Source: CAYWFP01 sp964457365 (GTDB lineage Bacteria > Planctomycetota > SZUA-567). Taken from it: 64,000 nucleotides of DNA. Positions within the stretch are counted from its first letter, which is position 1, and each line of letters opens with the position of its first letter. Below, in pieces: positions 1 through 10,642 of this stretch. The notes under the pieces are model-generated. The model was not told the DNA's origin and did not search any database. It saw nothing but the letters and a program-made list of their open reading frames with translations. The position numbers and the translations under genes are program-made. The DNA lies in NCBI GenBank assembly GCA_964457365.1, contig CAYWFP010000006.1:13329-77328 (forward strand), in the 5' to 3' direction.

Positions 1-232
1 CGGCATGTCACTCCCCCGTTTTATTAAAGGCGGAAAGAATCCATCCCCGCCGGCCGCTTATTCCGCCCCACGGCCGGCGCGGGTGTGCGGCGACAAGAAA
101 CGCTCAATGCATCGCGGCGATCACGCAGTGCAGAACGAGGCACGCTCTTCGCCTTACCGGTCGTTTGACTGAATCGCTATTTCGCCCGCGGGCTGCCGTG
201 AAGTCAAAGAACGGGCCGCCGGCTCGCCGCCC
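1..232. other. no gene seen at left window edge
   Basis: These bases lie downstream of the leftward peptidase gene. I see no convincing reading frame, hairpin-plus-T terminator or repeat in them. Confidence 0.5.
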
Positions 233-1309
233 CTACTCCGTGACGATCTCCACCTCGATGCCCTGTTCGGCGAGCCGGCGCTTGAGTTCCTCCAGCGAGC
301 GCGGCGAGGCCATGATCGTCTCTTCCGCGGGAGGCTCGGGCAACTTGTCCTTCAAGCTCTCGACCAGTTCCTCGATGTGTTCGTGCCACATCGGCTCGAG
401 TTTCTCGATCTCGTCGTCTTCGAGCGCGGTCCGGCGGTAGAAGATCCGCTCCATCATCTCTTTAAACTGCTTGCGCCAGCGCCGTTCGGTGAGGAGGAAG
501 TCGACGAAGGTCTCGGCCAGCCCGTAGCGCAGGCCGATCTCACTGCCGCTGCCGGCACCCCACGTCGCGTGATCCCACGCCATGCATTCGGCGAGGCTGG
601 GCTTGAAGTCGGGCTCCTTCTCGTACTTGCGCACCACCTCGAGCATGTGGAAGCCGCGCAGAAAACGCTCCTGACGCTCCTTCTTCGTCGGCCGTTTGAC
701 GCGCAGATCCCAGGTCTCGAAGTAGGTGGCGCAGCCCTCGTTGACGAAGACCGGCACCTCGATGCGCCCCGCGCGCATGCTGATGATCGCGTGCATTCCT
801 TCGTGCTGCAGCGTGCTCCGGTTGAAGTCGGCGCAGAAATCGATCTCGCCTTTTTTGTCCTCGTTCCACGGAAAGGTGTGGACCTCCAGCGTCGGCCAGC
901 CGCTGCCGTACATCCGCGGGATATGCACCCCGCCACTCCACGAAGGCGCGCCGCTGGCGGCCATGTACTGCATGCGCGTGCGGTGGACGTAGACATGGAG
1001 CTTGGTGTTGATCTTGCTGCCCTTGGGCATGGGGAAGGCGTCGTCGAAGACGTCCATGAAGTAATCCATGTAGAAGCAAAGTTCGGCCGTGAAGCGCTGG
1101 GAGATGTTGGAACGGACGATATAGCCCTCCTCCTCCCAGACCCAGTAAGAGCCCTTCTTCTCGAGCTTCTTCTCGATGCGGTCGATCTTCCTGATCTCGC
1201 GCTTGGTCCATTCCCATTCAACGCCGTGCTCCTCGGCGAACGTCGCGCTTGTCCAGCACAAGAGCAGCGCCGCGACCAGCCACCGTTTCGCTCCGAATCG
1301 TCTTCTCAT
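233..1309 (-). CDS. secreted gluzincin-like metallopeptidase (DUF1570-like)
   Basis: Predicted exported zinc peptidase of 358 residues. The N-terminus (MRRRFGAKRW followed by a hydrophobic stretch ending TFAEE) reads as a signal peptide. An HEGMH motif (His169, His173) followed by NEGCATYFE (Glu191) gives the HExxH...E zinc-ligand pattern of gluzincins; planctomycete DUF1570 proteins have this layout. The frame is open 43 codons further upstream, but ATG 1309 is chosen because GGGAGA lies just before it and the signal peptide begins there. A sigma70-like promoter lies about 50 bp upstream. Family and zinc site are well supported; the substrate is unknown. Confidence 0.75.
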   Translation of the reverse strand: MRRRFGAKRWLVAALLLCWTSATFAEEHGVEWEWTKREIRKIDRIEKKLEKKGSYWVWEEEGYIVRSNISQRFTAELCFYMDYFMDVFDDAFPMPKGSKINTKLHVYVHRTRMQYMAASGAPSWSGGVHIPRMYGSGWPTLEVHTFPWNEDKKGEIDFCADFNRSTLQHEGMHAIISMRAGRIEVPVFVNEGCATYFETWDLRVKRPTKKERQERFLRGFHMLEVVRKYEKEPDFKPSLAECMAWDHATWGAGSGSEIGLRYGLAETFVDFLLTERRWRKQFKEMMERIFYRRTALEDDEIEKLEPMWHEHIEELVESLKDKLPEPPAEETIMASPRSLEELKRRLAEQGIEVEIVTE

Positions 1310-1357
1310 CGTCTTCTCCCAGCCTTGCCGTCGTTGTGTGGTGAACTGGCCATTTTC

Positions 1358-1385
1358 AGTATAAACCGCTTTTCGTAGCAAGCAA
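1358..1385 (-). promoter_or_regulatory. sigma70-like promoter for the peptidase gene
   Basis: On the minus strand TTGCTT is followed after 16 bases by TATACT, a good match to -35 and -10 boxes. The -10 box lies about 50 bases before the chosen start codon at 1309. Predicted from sequence only. Confidence 0.5.
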
Positions 1386-1524
1386 ATCCCATTGCCCGCA
1401 ACTTTGCTCAACCCTTTCCTGTAACCGAATGTCAACACAAAAGAGCAATAGGCGCGCCAGCAGCCACATACGCCGGCATATTACGTTCAACGTTTTATCG
1501 CCGAATAAGTTGCATACTATTTGT

Positions 1525-2307
1525 TCATTTTGTTCCGCTCCGCCGGCAACGCCGGATTGGTCTCTCGAACCAACACGCGGCCTGTTTCGCCAACCGATTG
1601 GGATTCTTCCCCGATTCGCGCCTGAAGAAGTGCCGCCGACTTTGGCCGGAATGCTTTCTTGCCCCAGTACATAGCTTTTCCTGCCTCGCCTGCATCATGG
1701 CAGAGTCGGGCAGACGGCGTGGCTGTAAACTTTTACCGGAAATGACGCTGGCGGCAGTCGCTCGAGCGGAGTCGATAAACGGCAATGCGTATACGACAGA
1801 CGTCATTGCCGGGATGCGTCCCCGTCCGTACTCCGTCTCACCCAACGGCCACCAGCGCGACAAGCCGCTCGCGTGGGCTACCGGTTCGCGGCCGCGCCCC
1901 TCCCACGGCACGACCAGCGCGGCCTTGAGCGAGGGAAAATACGCGGCGGCCTGTTTGGCGTTGAGGATATCGAAGATCCGCTTCAGTTCGCGGCTCATAC
2001 GACAGAACCGGACCTGCACGTCCTGCTTCCCCGCGTCGACGGCGAACTGCAGCAGCGTCGCCAGGAACGTCGACGGCGCCGCCTGTACCTCCTTCAGGTT
2101 GACCACCACACGCGGATAGATCAGTGTGTCGAGGACGTTCCTGAACTCCCGCCCGACCTGCCGGATCGCGTCGAGCGAGCGCATGTCGTCGTGTTCGAAG
2201 TGAATCACCTCGCACTCCCGGTGCGGATCGGACTTGATGGTGAACAGCGTATAACGAAGCTCCCGCGGCGCTTGCGGCTTCTCCGGCGCCTTCTTGATTA
2301 CGCGCAT
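1525..2307 (-). CDS. STAS-domain protein with unusual C-terminal half
   Basis: The first roughly 115 residues resemble a STAS or anti-sigma-antagonist domain: a beta-strand VVVNLKEVQ, then APSTFLATLL where SpoIIAA-like proteins carry the conserved serine helix, then another strand-helix unit ending near FPSLKAALVV. Such proteins switch partner kinases or sigma factors through serine phosphorylation. ATG 2307 follows a strong GGGAGG site. After about residue 140 the protein becomes low in hydrophobic periodicity and rich in Arg, Ser and Gln, and base composition turns AT-richer below about 1700. The reading frame may therefore run past an ancestral stop codon. STAS assignment is moderate; the tail is unexplained. 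Confidence 0.55.
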   Translation of the reverse strand: MRVIKKAPEKPQAPRELRYTLFTIKSDPHRECEVIHFEHDDMRSLDAIRQVGREFRNVLDTLIYPRVVVNLKEVQAAPSTFLATLLQFAVDAGKQDVQVRFCRMSRELKRIFDILNAKQAAAYFPSLKAALVVPWEGRGREPVAHASGLSRWWPLGETEYGRGRIPAMTSVVYALPFIDSARATAASVISGKSLQPRRLPDSAMMQARQEKLCTGARKHSGQSRRHFFRRESGKNPNRLAKQAACWFERPIRRCRRSGTK

Positions 2308-2446
2308 GATGTCCTCCCGTGCTGAAATAAGTCTACACGTCGCGTCGCGGACTCGGCGTTGATGCCCGCGCACTCTCCTTCGCCAAGGCGCACCGCTCCC
2401 TCGCGAGCGGCCGCGTATCGCCAGCTCTCGGGGCAACGCCTTTAGA

Positions 2447-2539
2447 ACCCGTTAAGCAATAAGATCGGGATTTCACTCGCTTCTTGACTGACGGCAAACC
2501 AGCTGCGCCGAAATTCTGAAATTATTGCTTAACGGGTCC
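2447..2539. repeat. inverted-repeat element, long copy (MITE-like)
   Basis: Outer arms ACCCGTTAAGCAATAA and its reverse complement enclose an interior that matches, in reverse complement, the shorter copy at 6366-6426. This copy carries 42 extra bases (2475-2516) exactly in the middle. No protein is encoded. The shared arms and shared inner flanks indicate common descent. It lies in the gap upstream of the STAS gene. Confidence 0.8.
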
Positions 2540-2812
2540 TTAGACCATGCGCTTGGTGCGCGCACGGCGTCTTTCATGTCGGGATTTACGCGTTGGATGA
2601 CGTATGGCTATGAATACACCCATAAACGTGCAAGCGATATGCCAGGGATGGTGGCCGTGCGCGGCAGGATTCGCAAGCATCGGATTACGAGCGGGTTATG
2701 CGGGCTGTCCCATTGCGGTTGAGGCGCGGAAACGCGTTTTGCTGCCACCGCCGTGCTGCGATCTAAAGCAGCGTGCGGAAATCTGCAGCGCATCGCAACG
2801 ATGGGCAGGGTC

Positions 2813-2843
2813 ATAAAATACGGACGGAGCCATCGCTCCGCCC
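2813..2843 (-). terminator. probable intrinsic terminator (leftward)
   Basis: Read leftward, an imperfect stem (CTCCG pairing with CGGAG, extended by further G-C pairs) with a CATCG-type loop is followed by TATTTTATG. It lies about 40 bases past the stop codon of the gene fragment at 2883-3044 and could end transcripts from the reductase genes to the right. Confidence 0.45.
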
Positions 2844-2882
2844 GCCTCCCTGGAATCCTTCATCACCGCGGACGCGCCGCGC

Positions 2883-3044
2883 CTATTTCTTCGCTTTCAG
2901 CAGCAGGTGCCGCACCTCACGCGGCGGTAGCGTCACGGTAACCGCGCCGTTTTGCAGCGCGATCTCCTCGCCGCTCAGCGGATCGCTGACGCGGTAGGCG
3001 CCGGGGGCGAAGCCGAGCGCGGCGGCATCGAAGCCGACCTCCGA
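2883..3044 (-). pseudogene. C-terminal fragment, glycoside-hydrolase-like tail
   Basis: The minus strand encodes about 52 residues with normal codon use, including YRVSDPLSGEE and VTVTLPPREVRHLLL and ending KAKK-stop. This resembles the final beta-sandwich strand set of many glycoside hydrolases. In the same frame a TAA stop lies two codons before the readable part, and no start codon or ribosome site is present. It is therefore a remnant, directly downstream of the aldo/keto reductase gene. The glycosidase link is by resemblance only. Confidence 0.45.
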
Positions 3045-3092
3045 TTATGCCCGGAGCGGCGAGTTCGCGCAAGCGTCGAAACGGCGGCGGGC

Positions 3093-4136
3093 TTACGGCG
3101 GGGTGATCGTGCCGTGTTCGTCCCAGAGGTCGCGCCAGTCCTGGCCGTCCTTCCAGAGGAAGACCTGCCCCTTGATCAACCGGCAGTTCTTGTCGATGCC
3201 GGCCAGCGCCCGCATGTCCTCTGCCGTTAGCGACGGCACGGCGGCGGCGCGCAGGTTGCCCAGGTAGTTGCGCCGCTTGGTCGACATCGGGATCGGCACC
3301 TGCCCGCGCAGCACCGCCCACTCGATGCAGACGAGCGCCGGGTGGATGCCGTGCGCCTCGGCGATCTCGCGCAGCACCGGGTCCTCCAGGTCGACCGTAT
3401 CCTCGGGCGTGCGGTCGCGCTCGGGGCGGTTGGGCGAGCCGAGCGGGCAGTAGCCGACCGGGATGATGCCGTGTTCGACGACGAAGTCGAAGAGCGCCGG
3501 CTGCTGGAAATGCGGATGCAACTCCATCTCGTTCACCGCCGGCTTGATCCGCGCATCCCGCAGCAGCAATTCGAGCTTCGGGACGGTCATGTTGCTCGTG
3601 CCGATATGGCGCACCAGACCCTCGTCCACGAGCCTCTCCATCTGCCGCCAGGTTTGCATGAAATTCTCGTGGATATAGGGCTTGGCGTCGGGGCTGCGCG
3701 AAGTGACGTCGCAGCCGGGCGGATGGAAGTTCGGGAACGGCCAGTGGACGAGGTACAGGTCCAGGTACTCAAGGCCCAGATCCTGCAGGCTCTGCCGGCA
3801 CGCCGGGATCACGTCGGCCTCGGCGTGCTTGTCGTTCCAGAGTTTGGAGGTGATCCAGAACTCTTCGCGCGGCACGCCGCCGGCGATGATCGAACGCAGC
3901 CCCTCGCCGATCAGCGTCTCGTTGGCGTAGACGGCGGCGCAGTCGAAGTGGCGGTAACCCACCCCGGCCGCGCCTACCATCGCATCGGCGATGGCCTCGC
4001 CGGCGGTATGATCGGAACCGAAGGTGCCCAGGCCGACGGCGGGCATGGTCGCGCCGGCGTGAAGCGTGCGCCGCGGCACGGCGGCCGGATCGACGCCGTC
4101 GTCGGCGAGCTGCAGCGGGGGGGCGGTGTAGGTCAT
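3093..4136 (-). CDS. aldo/keto reductase
   Basis: A 347-residue cytoplasmic NADPH-dependent oxidoreductase with the AKR TIM-barrel signature. The catalytic tetrad can be read: Asp65 and Tyr70 (FDCAAVY), Lys98 (ITSKLW) and His131 (LVHWP). GTSNM and the late IPMSTKRRNYLGN segment match the cofactor-binding end. ATG 4136 is preferred to an in-frame start 22 codons upstream because GAGGA precedes it. It lies 90 bases downstream of the alcohol dehydrogenase on the same strand, next to a divergent AraC regulator. The three genes likely form a small sugar or polyol utilisation unit; the substrate is unknown. Confidence 0.85.
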   Translation of the reverse strand: MTYTAPPLQLADDGVDPAAVPRRTLHAGATMPAVGLGTFGSDHTAGEAIADAMVGAAGVGYRHFDCAAVYANETLIGEGLRSIIAGGVPREEFWITSKLWNDKHAEADVIPACRQSLQDLGLEYLDLYLVHWPFPNFHPPGCDVTSRSPDAKPYIHENFMQTWRQMERLVDEGLVRHIGTSNMTVPKLELLLRDARIKPAVNEMELHPHFQQPALFDFVVEHGIIPVGYCPLGSPNRPERDRTPEDTVDLEDPVLREIAEAHGIHPALVCIEWAVLRGQVPIPMSTKRRNYLGNLRAAAVPSLTAEDMRALAGIDKNCRLIKGQVFLWKDGQDWRDLWDEHGTITPP

Positions 4137-4226
4137 GATCCTCGTCCTCTTCGTCTGAACTGCCGGCAGCTCAGGCGTTCCGGATGCCCCACGCTCGAGC
4201 AATCGGCTACCGGCATATATTCGGAG

Positions 4227-5303
4227 CTACCGGAGTTCCTCGTCGAAACAGACGGCGACCTTGCCGCAGTCGCCCCCGGCCATGAGCGCGTAGGCCTCGC
4301 CCGCCCGCTCCAGCGGGAAGCGGTGGGTGATCAGCTTCTCGGGGTGGATCCTCCAGCGGACGAGCAATTCCACCAGTTCCTCCATCCGCCAGATCGAAGT
4401 GACCCACGAACCGTGGAGCGTCTTCTGGTCGTGGATCATGTCCTCCGAGGGCTGGAACGCGACACCGCCGCCCTCGCCGAGGAAACAGATCTTCCCCCAC
4501 TTGCGGGTGGCGCGGATGCAGGTGTTGCGCGCGGTGTCGTTGGCCGAGCAGTCGACGGCGCGCTCGACGCCGTGGCCGCCGGTGAGATCGCGCACCGCCT
4601 CGACGTTCCCCGCTCCCGCGGTCAGCACCTGGTCGAAGAGCGCCAGCGACCGCGCCAGCTCCAGCCGCTGCGGACGGATATCGATACCGATGATCTGCTG
4701 CGCGCCCAGGCAGCGGCAGAGCATCGCCACGGCCAGTCCGACCGGCCCCAAGCCGGTGACCAGCACCGCGTCGCGGCCGGAGACGCCGATCTTGACCAGC
4801 CCCTCGAAGGCGGTGCCGAAGCCGCAGGCGACCTGCGCGCCGTCGGCGAAGCTGAGTGCATCGGGCAGGGCCACGAGGTCCTTCTCCTCGGCCAGCAGGT
4901 ACTCGCCCATCCCGCCGTGGCGCTGCCAGCCGTAAGCGCGGCGCCAGTCGCTGGTGCAGGAAATCATGTAGCCGCGGCGGCAGTCGTTGCAGAGGCCGCA
5001 GCCGCTGATGTGATAGACCATCACCCGGTCGCCCTCGGCGAAGCGTCGGCAGCCGGGCCCGACGGCGACGATCTGCCCAGCCGGCTCGTGCCCGGCGATC
5101 AGTCCGGGCTGATAGCCTTCGGGCCCCTCGCCGACGTGCTCGTGGTAGATGCAGCGGATGTCGGAGCCGCAGATGGTGGAGCATTTCGTCCTCAGCAACA
5201 CCTCGCCGTGGCCGGGCACCGGGATGTCGAACTGCTCGAGCTCGACGGTGCTGTTGCCGGGCAGGATGGCGCCGGTCATCGTCTTGGCGTCTGGCTGGGG
5301 CAT
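4227..5303 (-). CDS. zinc-dependent alcohol/polyol dehydrogenase (MDR family)
   Basis: A 358-residue medium-chain dehydrogenase. The catalytic zinc site starts with Cys45 (ICGSD) and includes the GHEPAG histidine-glutamate pair. Four clustered cysteines in GCGLCNDCRRGYMISC form the structural zinc site. GLGPVGLAVA is the NAD(P)-binding Rossmann turn. This arrangement is typical of sorbitol, threonine or galactitol-type dehydrogenases. ATG 5303 has AAAGGAG eight bases upstream; upstream in-frame ATGs overlap the divergent promoter region and are rejected. The AraC gene starts 100 bases away on the other strand and is the obvious candidate regulator. Confidence 0.88.
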   Translation of the reverse strand: MPQPDAKTMTGAILPGNSTVELEQFDIPVPGHGEVLLRTKCSTICGSDIRCIYHEHVGEGPEGYQPGLIAGHEPAGQIVAVGPGCRRFAEGDRVMVYHISGCGLCNDCRRGYMISCTSDWRRAYGWQRHGGMGEYLLAEEKDLVALPDALSFADGAQVACGFGTAFEGLVKIGVSGRDAVLVTGLGPVGLAVAMLCRCLGAQQIIGIDIRPQRLELARSLALFDQVLTAGAGNVEAVRDLTGGHGVERAVDCSANDTARNTCIRATRKWGKICFLGEGGGVAFQPSEDMIHDQKTLHGSWVTSIWRMEELVELLVRWRIHPEKLITHRFPLERAGEAYALMAGGDCGKVAVCFDEELR

Positions 5304-5403
5304 GAAGCGCTCCTTTCGCGGCAGGGTCATGTCGCTCAATCTACCCGAACCGACGGGGAAAAGAAATGGCGCGATCCCGCGTGATGATGTATATTCTTGA
5401 TCT

Positions 5404-6369
5404 ATGGCGAAAAAACCTTCTTCCGCGGCGCAGGACCCGGACGCGGTGGCCTTCATCTCCAGGCGGGTTCGCGAGGGGGAGTATTTCTTTCTCGATCTGC
5501 AGCCGCGTTCGCAAGCCGCGCTCGCGGTCGCCTGTGGCGGGCGGGAGATATGCGGTCCCGATTACGTGATGGAACGCGCGGGCTTCGACTTCCTGGCGCT
5601 GGAATACGTCGCCGAAGGGACGGGCGAACTCGAGCTCGCCGGGAGGAATTTCCCCCTCCGCGCGGGAACGATCTTCACCTACGGGCCCGGCGTGGCCCAC
5701 CGCATCGGCGTCGGTCCCGGCGCGCACCTGGTGAAATATTTCGTCGACTTCACCGGTCGCGAAGCCGCGCGCCTGCTGAAGAAGGGCTCCCAGCACACCC
5801 CGCAGGCGTTGACCGTCGGCGATCCGCTGCGGGTGCAGCAGATCTTCGAGGACCTGATCCGAACCGGCCGCGAGGGCGAACGCCACGCGCGGCGCATCTG
5901 TGCGCTTCTTCTGGAAATGTTGATTCTTCGCATGGACGAGCGCGCCCTGCCGCGGCGCGAAGTCGATGGCATGTCGTGGTCGACCTACCAGGCGTGCCGC
6001 AACCATATCGCGCAGCACTGCCTGCAACTCAAGACCATCGGCGAGGTGGCCAGCGCCTGCGCGATCAGCGAAGCCCACCTCTGCCGCATCTTCAAGCGTT
6101 ACCACGCCACCACCCCCTACCGCTACCTCGTGCAATTGAAGATGTCGCACGCGGCGCGCGGGCTGCTCGATCCGCGGGTGCTGATCAAGGAAGTGGCCGC
6201 CCGCACGGGATACGACGATGCGTACCTTTTCTCCAAAGTCTTCAAACGCACCCTCGGCGTCTCGCCCGAAACGTTCCGGCGCCACCGCCTCTGGCACCGG
6301 CGCCCCGAAGACGAGACGCTGACGCACTTGGTGGCGTACACTGACGATAATCGCTCACCCGACAATTAA
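5404..6369 (+). CDS. AraC-family transcriptional regulator
   Basis: A 321-residue regulator. The N-terminal 150 or so residues form a cupin-like sensor (FDFLALEYV, GTIFTYGPGVAHRI). The C-terminal hundred hold two helix-turn-helix units, IGEVASACAISEAHLCRIFK and IKEVAARTGYDDAYLFSKVFK, followed by LGVSPETFRR, the classic AraC/XylS ending. It is divergent from the alcohol dehydrogenase gene and probably controls that gene and the aldo/keto reductase in response to a sugar-like ligand. Its TAA stop is contributed by the left arm of an inverted-repeat element, so the extreme C-terminus may have been altered by that insertion. Confidence 0.9.
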   Translation: MAKKPSSAAQDPDAVAFISRRVREGEYFFLDLQPRSQAALAVACGGREICGPDYVMERAGFDFLALEYVAEGTGELELAGRNFPLRAGTIFTYGPGVAHRIGVGPGAHLVKYFVDFTGREAARLLKKGSQHTPQALTVGDPLRVQQIFEDLIRTGREGERHARRICALLLEMLILRMDERALPRREVDGMSWSTYQACRNHIAQHCLQLKTIGEVASACAISEAHLCRIFKRYHATTPYRYLVQLKMSHAARGLLDPRVLIKEVAARTGYDDAYLFSKVFKRTLGVSPETFRRHRLWHRRPEDETLTHLVAYTDDNRSPDN

Positions 6370-6426
6370 GGACCCGTTAAGCAATAATTTCAGAAATCCC
6401 GATCTTATTGCTTAACGGGTCCTAAG
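6366..6426. repeat. inverted-repeat element, short copy (MITE-like)
   Basis: Arms TTAAGGACCCGTTAAGCAATAA and its near-exact reverse complement enclose 17 bases, giving a 22-bp hairpin stem. The left arm supplies the stop codon of the AraC gene, and the right arm abuts the decayed 3' part of a reductase fragment. The element is the reverse complement of the copy at 2447-2539 apart from the 42-base insertion there. It could act as a bidirectional stem-loop, but its duplication marks it as a dispersed element. Confidence 0.85.
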
Positions 6427-6883
6427 CTGCCTGCGCGCGGATTCGCGCCAACCGAGAGGAAACGGGAGAGCTTACCGGGTATTTGGTAACCGATAACCGA
6501 AGCCGCGCAAGGAGAATTCGGATGGCCAGGAAGAGAACGGTTCGCCGTAGCGATAACGCTGTGCGCACCAAGAGCGACCGCCCCGCGCCAAAGCGAAGGC
6601 CGCGCGCGCCCCGCGGATCCAGCGCGGGCGAGAGCTTGCTGACGATCGTCACCGCCCCGCCGTGCCGGGCCAGGTTCGCGCCCAGCCGCGCCTCGCTCTC
6701 GCCGTAGGCCTGCGCCGTGTCGAAGCAGCGCACACCCTGGCGCAGCGCCTCGGCGACGACCGCGTCGACCGTCTCCGCCGAGAGTTTTCCGCCCCGGTTG
6801 GCCACGCCGTAGTCCAGCCCAAGCTGCGCCGTGCCCAGCGCCAACACGGGGATCTGCTCCACCCGCCAGGCAATGGTCTCCAT
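6422..6883 (-). pseudogene. truncated aldo/keto reductase
   Basis: The first hundred residues from ATG 6883 (GGGAG nine bases upstream) are a normal AKR N-terminus: LGTAQLGLDYGVAN, then FDTAQAYGESE with the catalytic Asp and Tyr, then VSKLSP with the catalytic Lys. This resembles reductases associated with polysaccharide or nucleotide-sugar loci. Beyond about 6583 the sequence loses all resemblance and becomes low-complexity Arg/Leu/Ser, and the frame ends at the inverted-repeat element. About two thirds of the barrel, including the catalytic His region, is missing, so no function is expected. Confidence 0.75.
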
Positions 6884-7030
6884 GCGCCGCACTCCCCTGG
6901 GCCGCTGCGAATCGACTTTCCTTCGGCGTGACGACTCGCGGGCGAATACGCTCCATCATATGCGGCACACGCCAAAACTCAACCGTTCTCTGGTTTCCGC
7001 GACCGCGCTTGTCCTTCGGCGAAGGGAACG

Positions 7031-7055
7031 AAAAACGCGCGGATCGCTCCGCGCG
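7031..7055 (-). terminator. intrinsic terminator of rpsO-pnp
   Basis: Read leftward, CGCGCGGA, loop GCGA, TCCGCGCG form a perfect eight-pair stem followed by TTTTTCG. It lies 30 bases after the pnp stop codon. Confidence 0.85.
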
Positions 7056-7084
7056 CCTCGTGGCGTCTTGTTTCCGATGCGGCG

Positions 7085-9331
<2,247 letters not shown>

Positions 9332-9397
9332 GGAATCTCCAATCTGAAAACCCGCGAGCGCGGGGGAAACGAACCGGCGCCGAACGCTATCCGCACG

Positions 9398-9673
9398 CTA
9401 GTCCTTGGCGCGCAACTGCAGGCGCGAGACCAGGCTGCGGTAGCGTTCGACGTCCTTGCGCCGCAGGTACTTCAGCAGCTTGTTGCGCTTGTTCACCATC
9501 GCCAGCAGCCCGCGGCGCGAATGGAAATCCTTCTTGTGCAAACGCATGTGTCCGGTCAGGTCGTTGATGCGCTCGGTGAGGATGGCGATCTGGATCTCTG
9601 GGCTGCCGGTGTCGTTCTCCTTGCCCCCGAACTCCTTGATGAGCTGGTTCTTCTTGTCCTTGGTCATGACCAT
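9398..9673 (-). CDS. rpsO: 30S ribosomal protein S15
   Basis: A 91-residue protein of the usual S15 length, with the signature stretch LTGHMRLHKKDFHSRRGLLAMVNKR and LLKYLRRKD. It binds 16S rRNA in the platform of the small subunit. The start at 9673 is preceded by AAAGGTAG; an alternative ATG two codons later is possible. It is co-directional with pnp, as in many bacteria. Confidence 0.98.
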   Translation of the reverse strand: MVMTKDKKNQLIKEFGGKENDTGSPEIQIAILTERINDLTGHMRLHKKDFHSRRGLLAMVNKRNKLLKYLRRKDVERYRSLVSRLQLRAKD

Positions 9674-9719
9674 TGTCGCGCTACCTTTCTCATCATTCGT
9701 TTCTCTTTCGTTCTATGGG

Positions 9720-9750
9720 AAAATGCTCGGCGCCGGCTTGGCGGCCGGCG
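9720..9750 (-). terminator. possible terminator after the response-regulator gene
   Basis: Read leftward, CGCCGGC pairs with GCCGGCG around a CGCCAA-type loop just after the stop codon at 9752. A TTTT run comes about seven bases later. The gap before the T run makes this a weak intrinsic terminator; rpsO starts 47 bases beyond. Confidence 0.4.
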
Positions 9751-9751
9751 T

Positions 9752-10642
9752 CTACTGAATCAGGTTCTCTCCGCCTTCGTACCGCGCGCGCAACATCAGC
9801 CGCACCGCCTTCAGCAGCTGCTTCCCCGAGTACGGCTTGCGCAGGTACGCGTCGGCGCAGTCGAGATCGACATCCTCGTCCTGCAGCGCGCTGGTGAGGA
9901 TGACGGGGATGTCCTGCACCGCCGGCGTCGCGCGGATGGCCTTGACCACGTCGAAGCCATCGCCGTCGGGGAGCAGCAGGTCCACCAGCGCCAGCACGCT
10001 CCGCCCGCCGCTGCGCTTGTCCTGCAGCGCCTCGTTCGCCTCGGCCACCGTCTGCACCCAGTGGCACTCGTAGCCGCCGCTGCGGAGGATCGTCTCGAGG
10101 ATCGCGCCCGCGTCGGGGTCGTTGTCGACCATCAGCACCAGGTGGCCGCGCACCGCGCGGATGAGGTCAGACTCCGAGAGCTTCTGCTCCTTGATGGTGC
10201 GCATCGTCGGCAGTTCGGCCTCGAACCAGGCCTTCTGAATCTCCTTCTTCAAGCGGTAGTTCTGCTCCTTCAGCCGCAGCCACTCCTCGTAGCCCGGCTC
10301 GTTCCGCGGAAACGCGAAGCCGTCGTGGCGGTCGACGACGAAGGCGTACTCGTCGGGGAAGAACGCCTCGCGCAGAACCAGCTTCATGTGCGGATACTCC
10401 TGCGACCCCAGTCGCAGGGCATAGGCCTTCAGCTTGCCGTCTTCGCGGTCGAATGTGGAGAGAACGTCTTCGATCGGCGTCTCCGGATCGAAGCGCTTGG
10501 CGTGTTCTTCCCGGGCAACCGCGTCGCCGTAGGCCAGCCGCAGATAAATGTCGATCGCGGCGTTCACGGTCGAGGCAGTGATGTCGTCGAGTCTCAAATT
10601 CCGCTTTCCGCTTCCGCTTTTTCTTCTTGTCAGTCTGGCCAT
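9752..10642 (-). CDS. response regulator with C-terminal receiver domain
   Basis: A 296-residue protein. Residues from about 175 onward form a CheY-like receiver: LVLMVDNDPDAG holds the acidic pocket, LALVDLLLPDGDGFDVV the phospho-acceptor Asp, ILTSA the conserved Thr/Ser, and YLRKPYSG the conserved Lys. The first 170 residues are not a domain I recognise; they are acidic, include ITASTVNAAIDIYLRLAYG, and end in a charged helical stretch that may be a coiled coil. Receivers at the C-terminus usually mean the N-terminal part is the output or interaction module. ATG 10642 has only a weak ribosome site. Confidence 0.7.
   Translation of the reverse strand: MARLTRRKSGSGKRNLRLDDITASTVNAAIDIYLRLAYGDAVAREEHAKRFDPETPIEDVLSTFDREDGKLKAYALRLGSQEYPHMKLVLREAFFPDEYAFVVDRHDGFAFPRNEPGYEEWLRLKEQNYRLKKEIQKAWFEAELPTMRTIKEQKLSESDLIRAVRGHLVLMVDNDPDAGAILETILRSGGYECHWVQTVAEANEALQDKRSGGRSVLALVDLLLPDGDGFDVVKAIRATPAVQDIPVILTSALQDEDVDLDCADAYLRKPYSGKQLLKAVRLMLRARYEGGENLIQ

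Noticed and set aside
2525..2816. Short plus-strand frames between the repeat element and the glycosidase-like tail
   Set aside because: No ribosome site, no motif, overlapping alternatives; treated as non-coding.
3342..5384. Long plus-strand frame opposite the two dehydrogenase genes
   Set aside because: Antisense shadow: it spans two genes and their gap and shows no motif, while the minus-strand proteins have clear catalytic residues.
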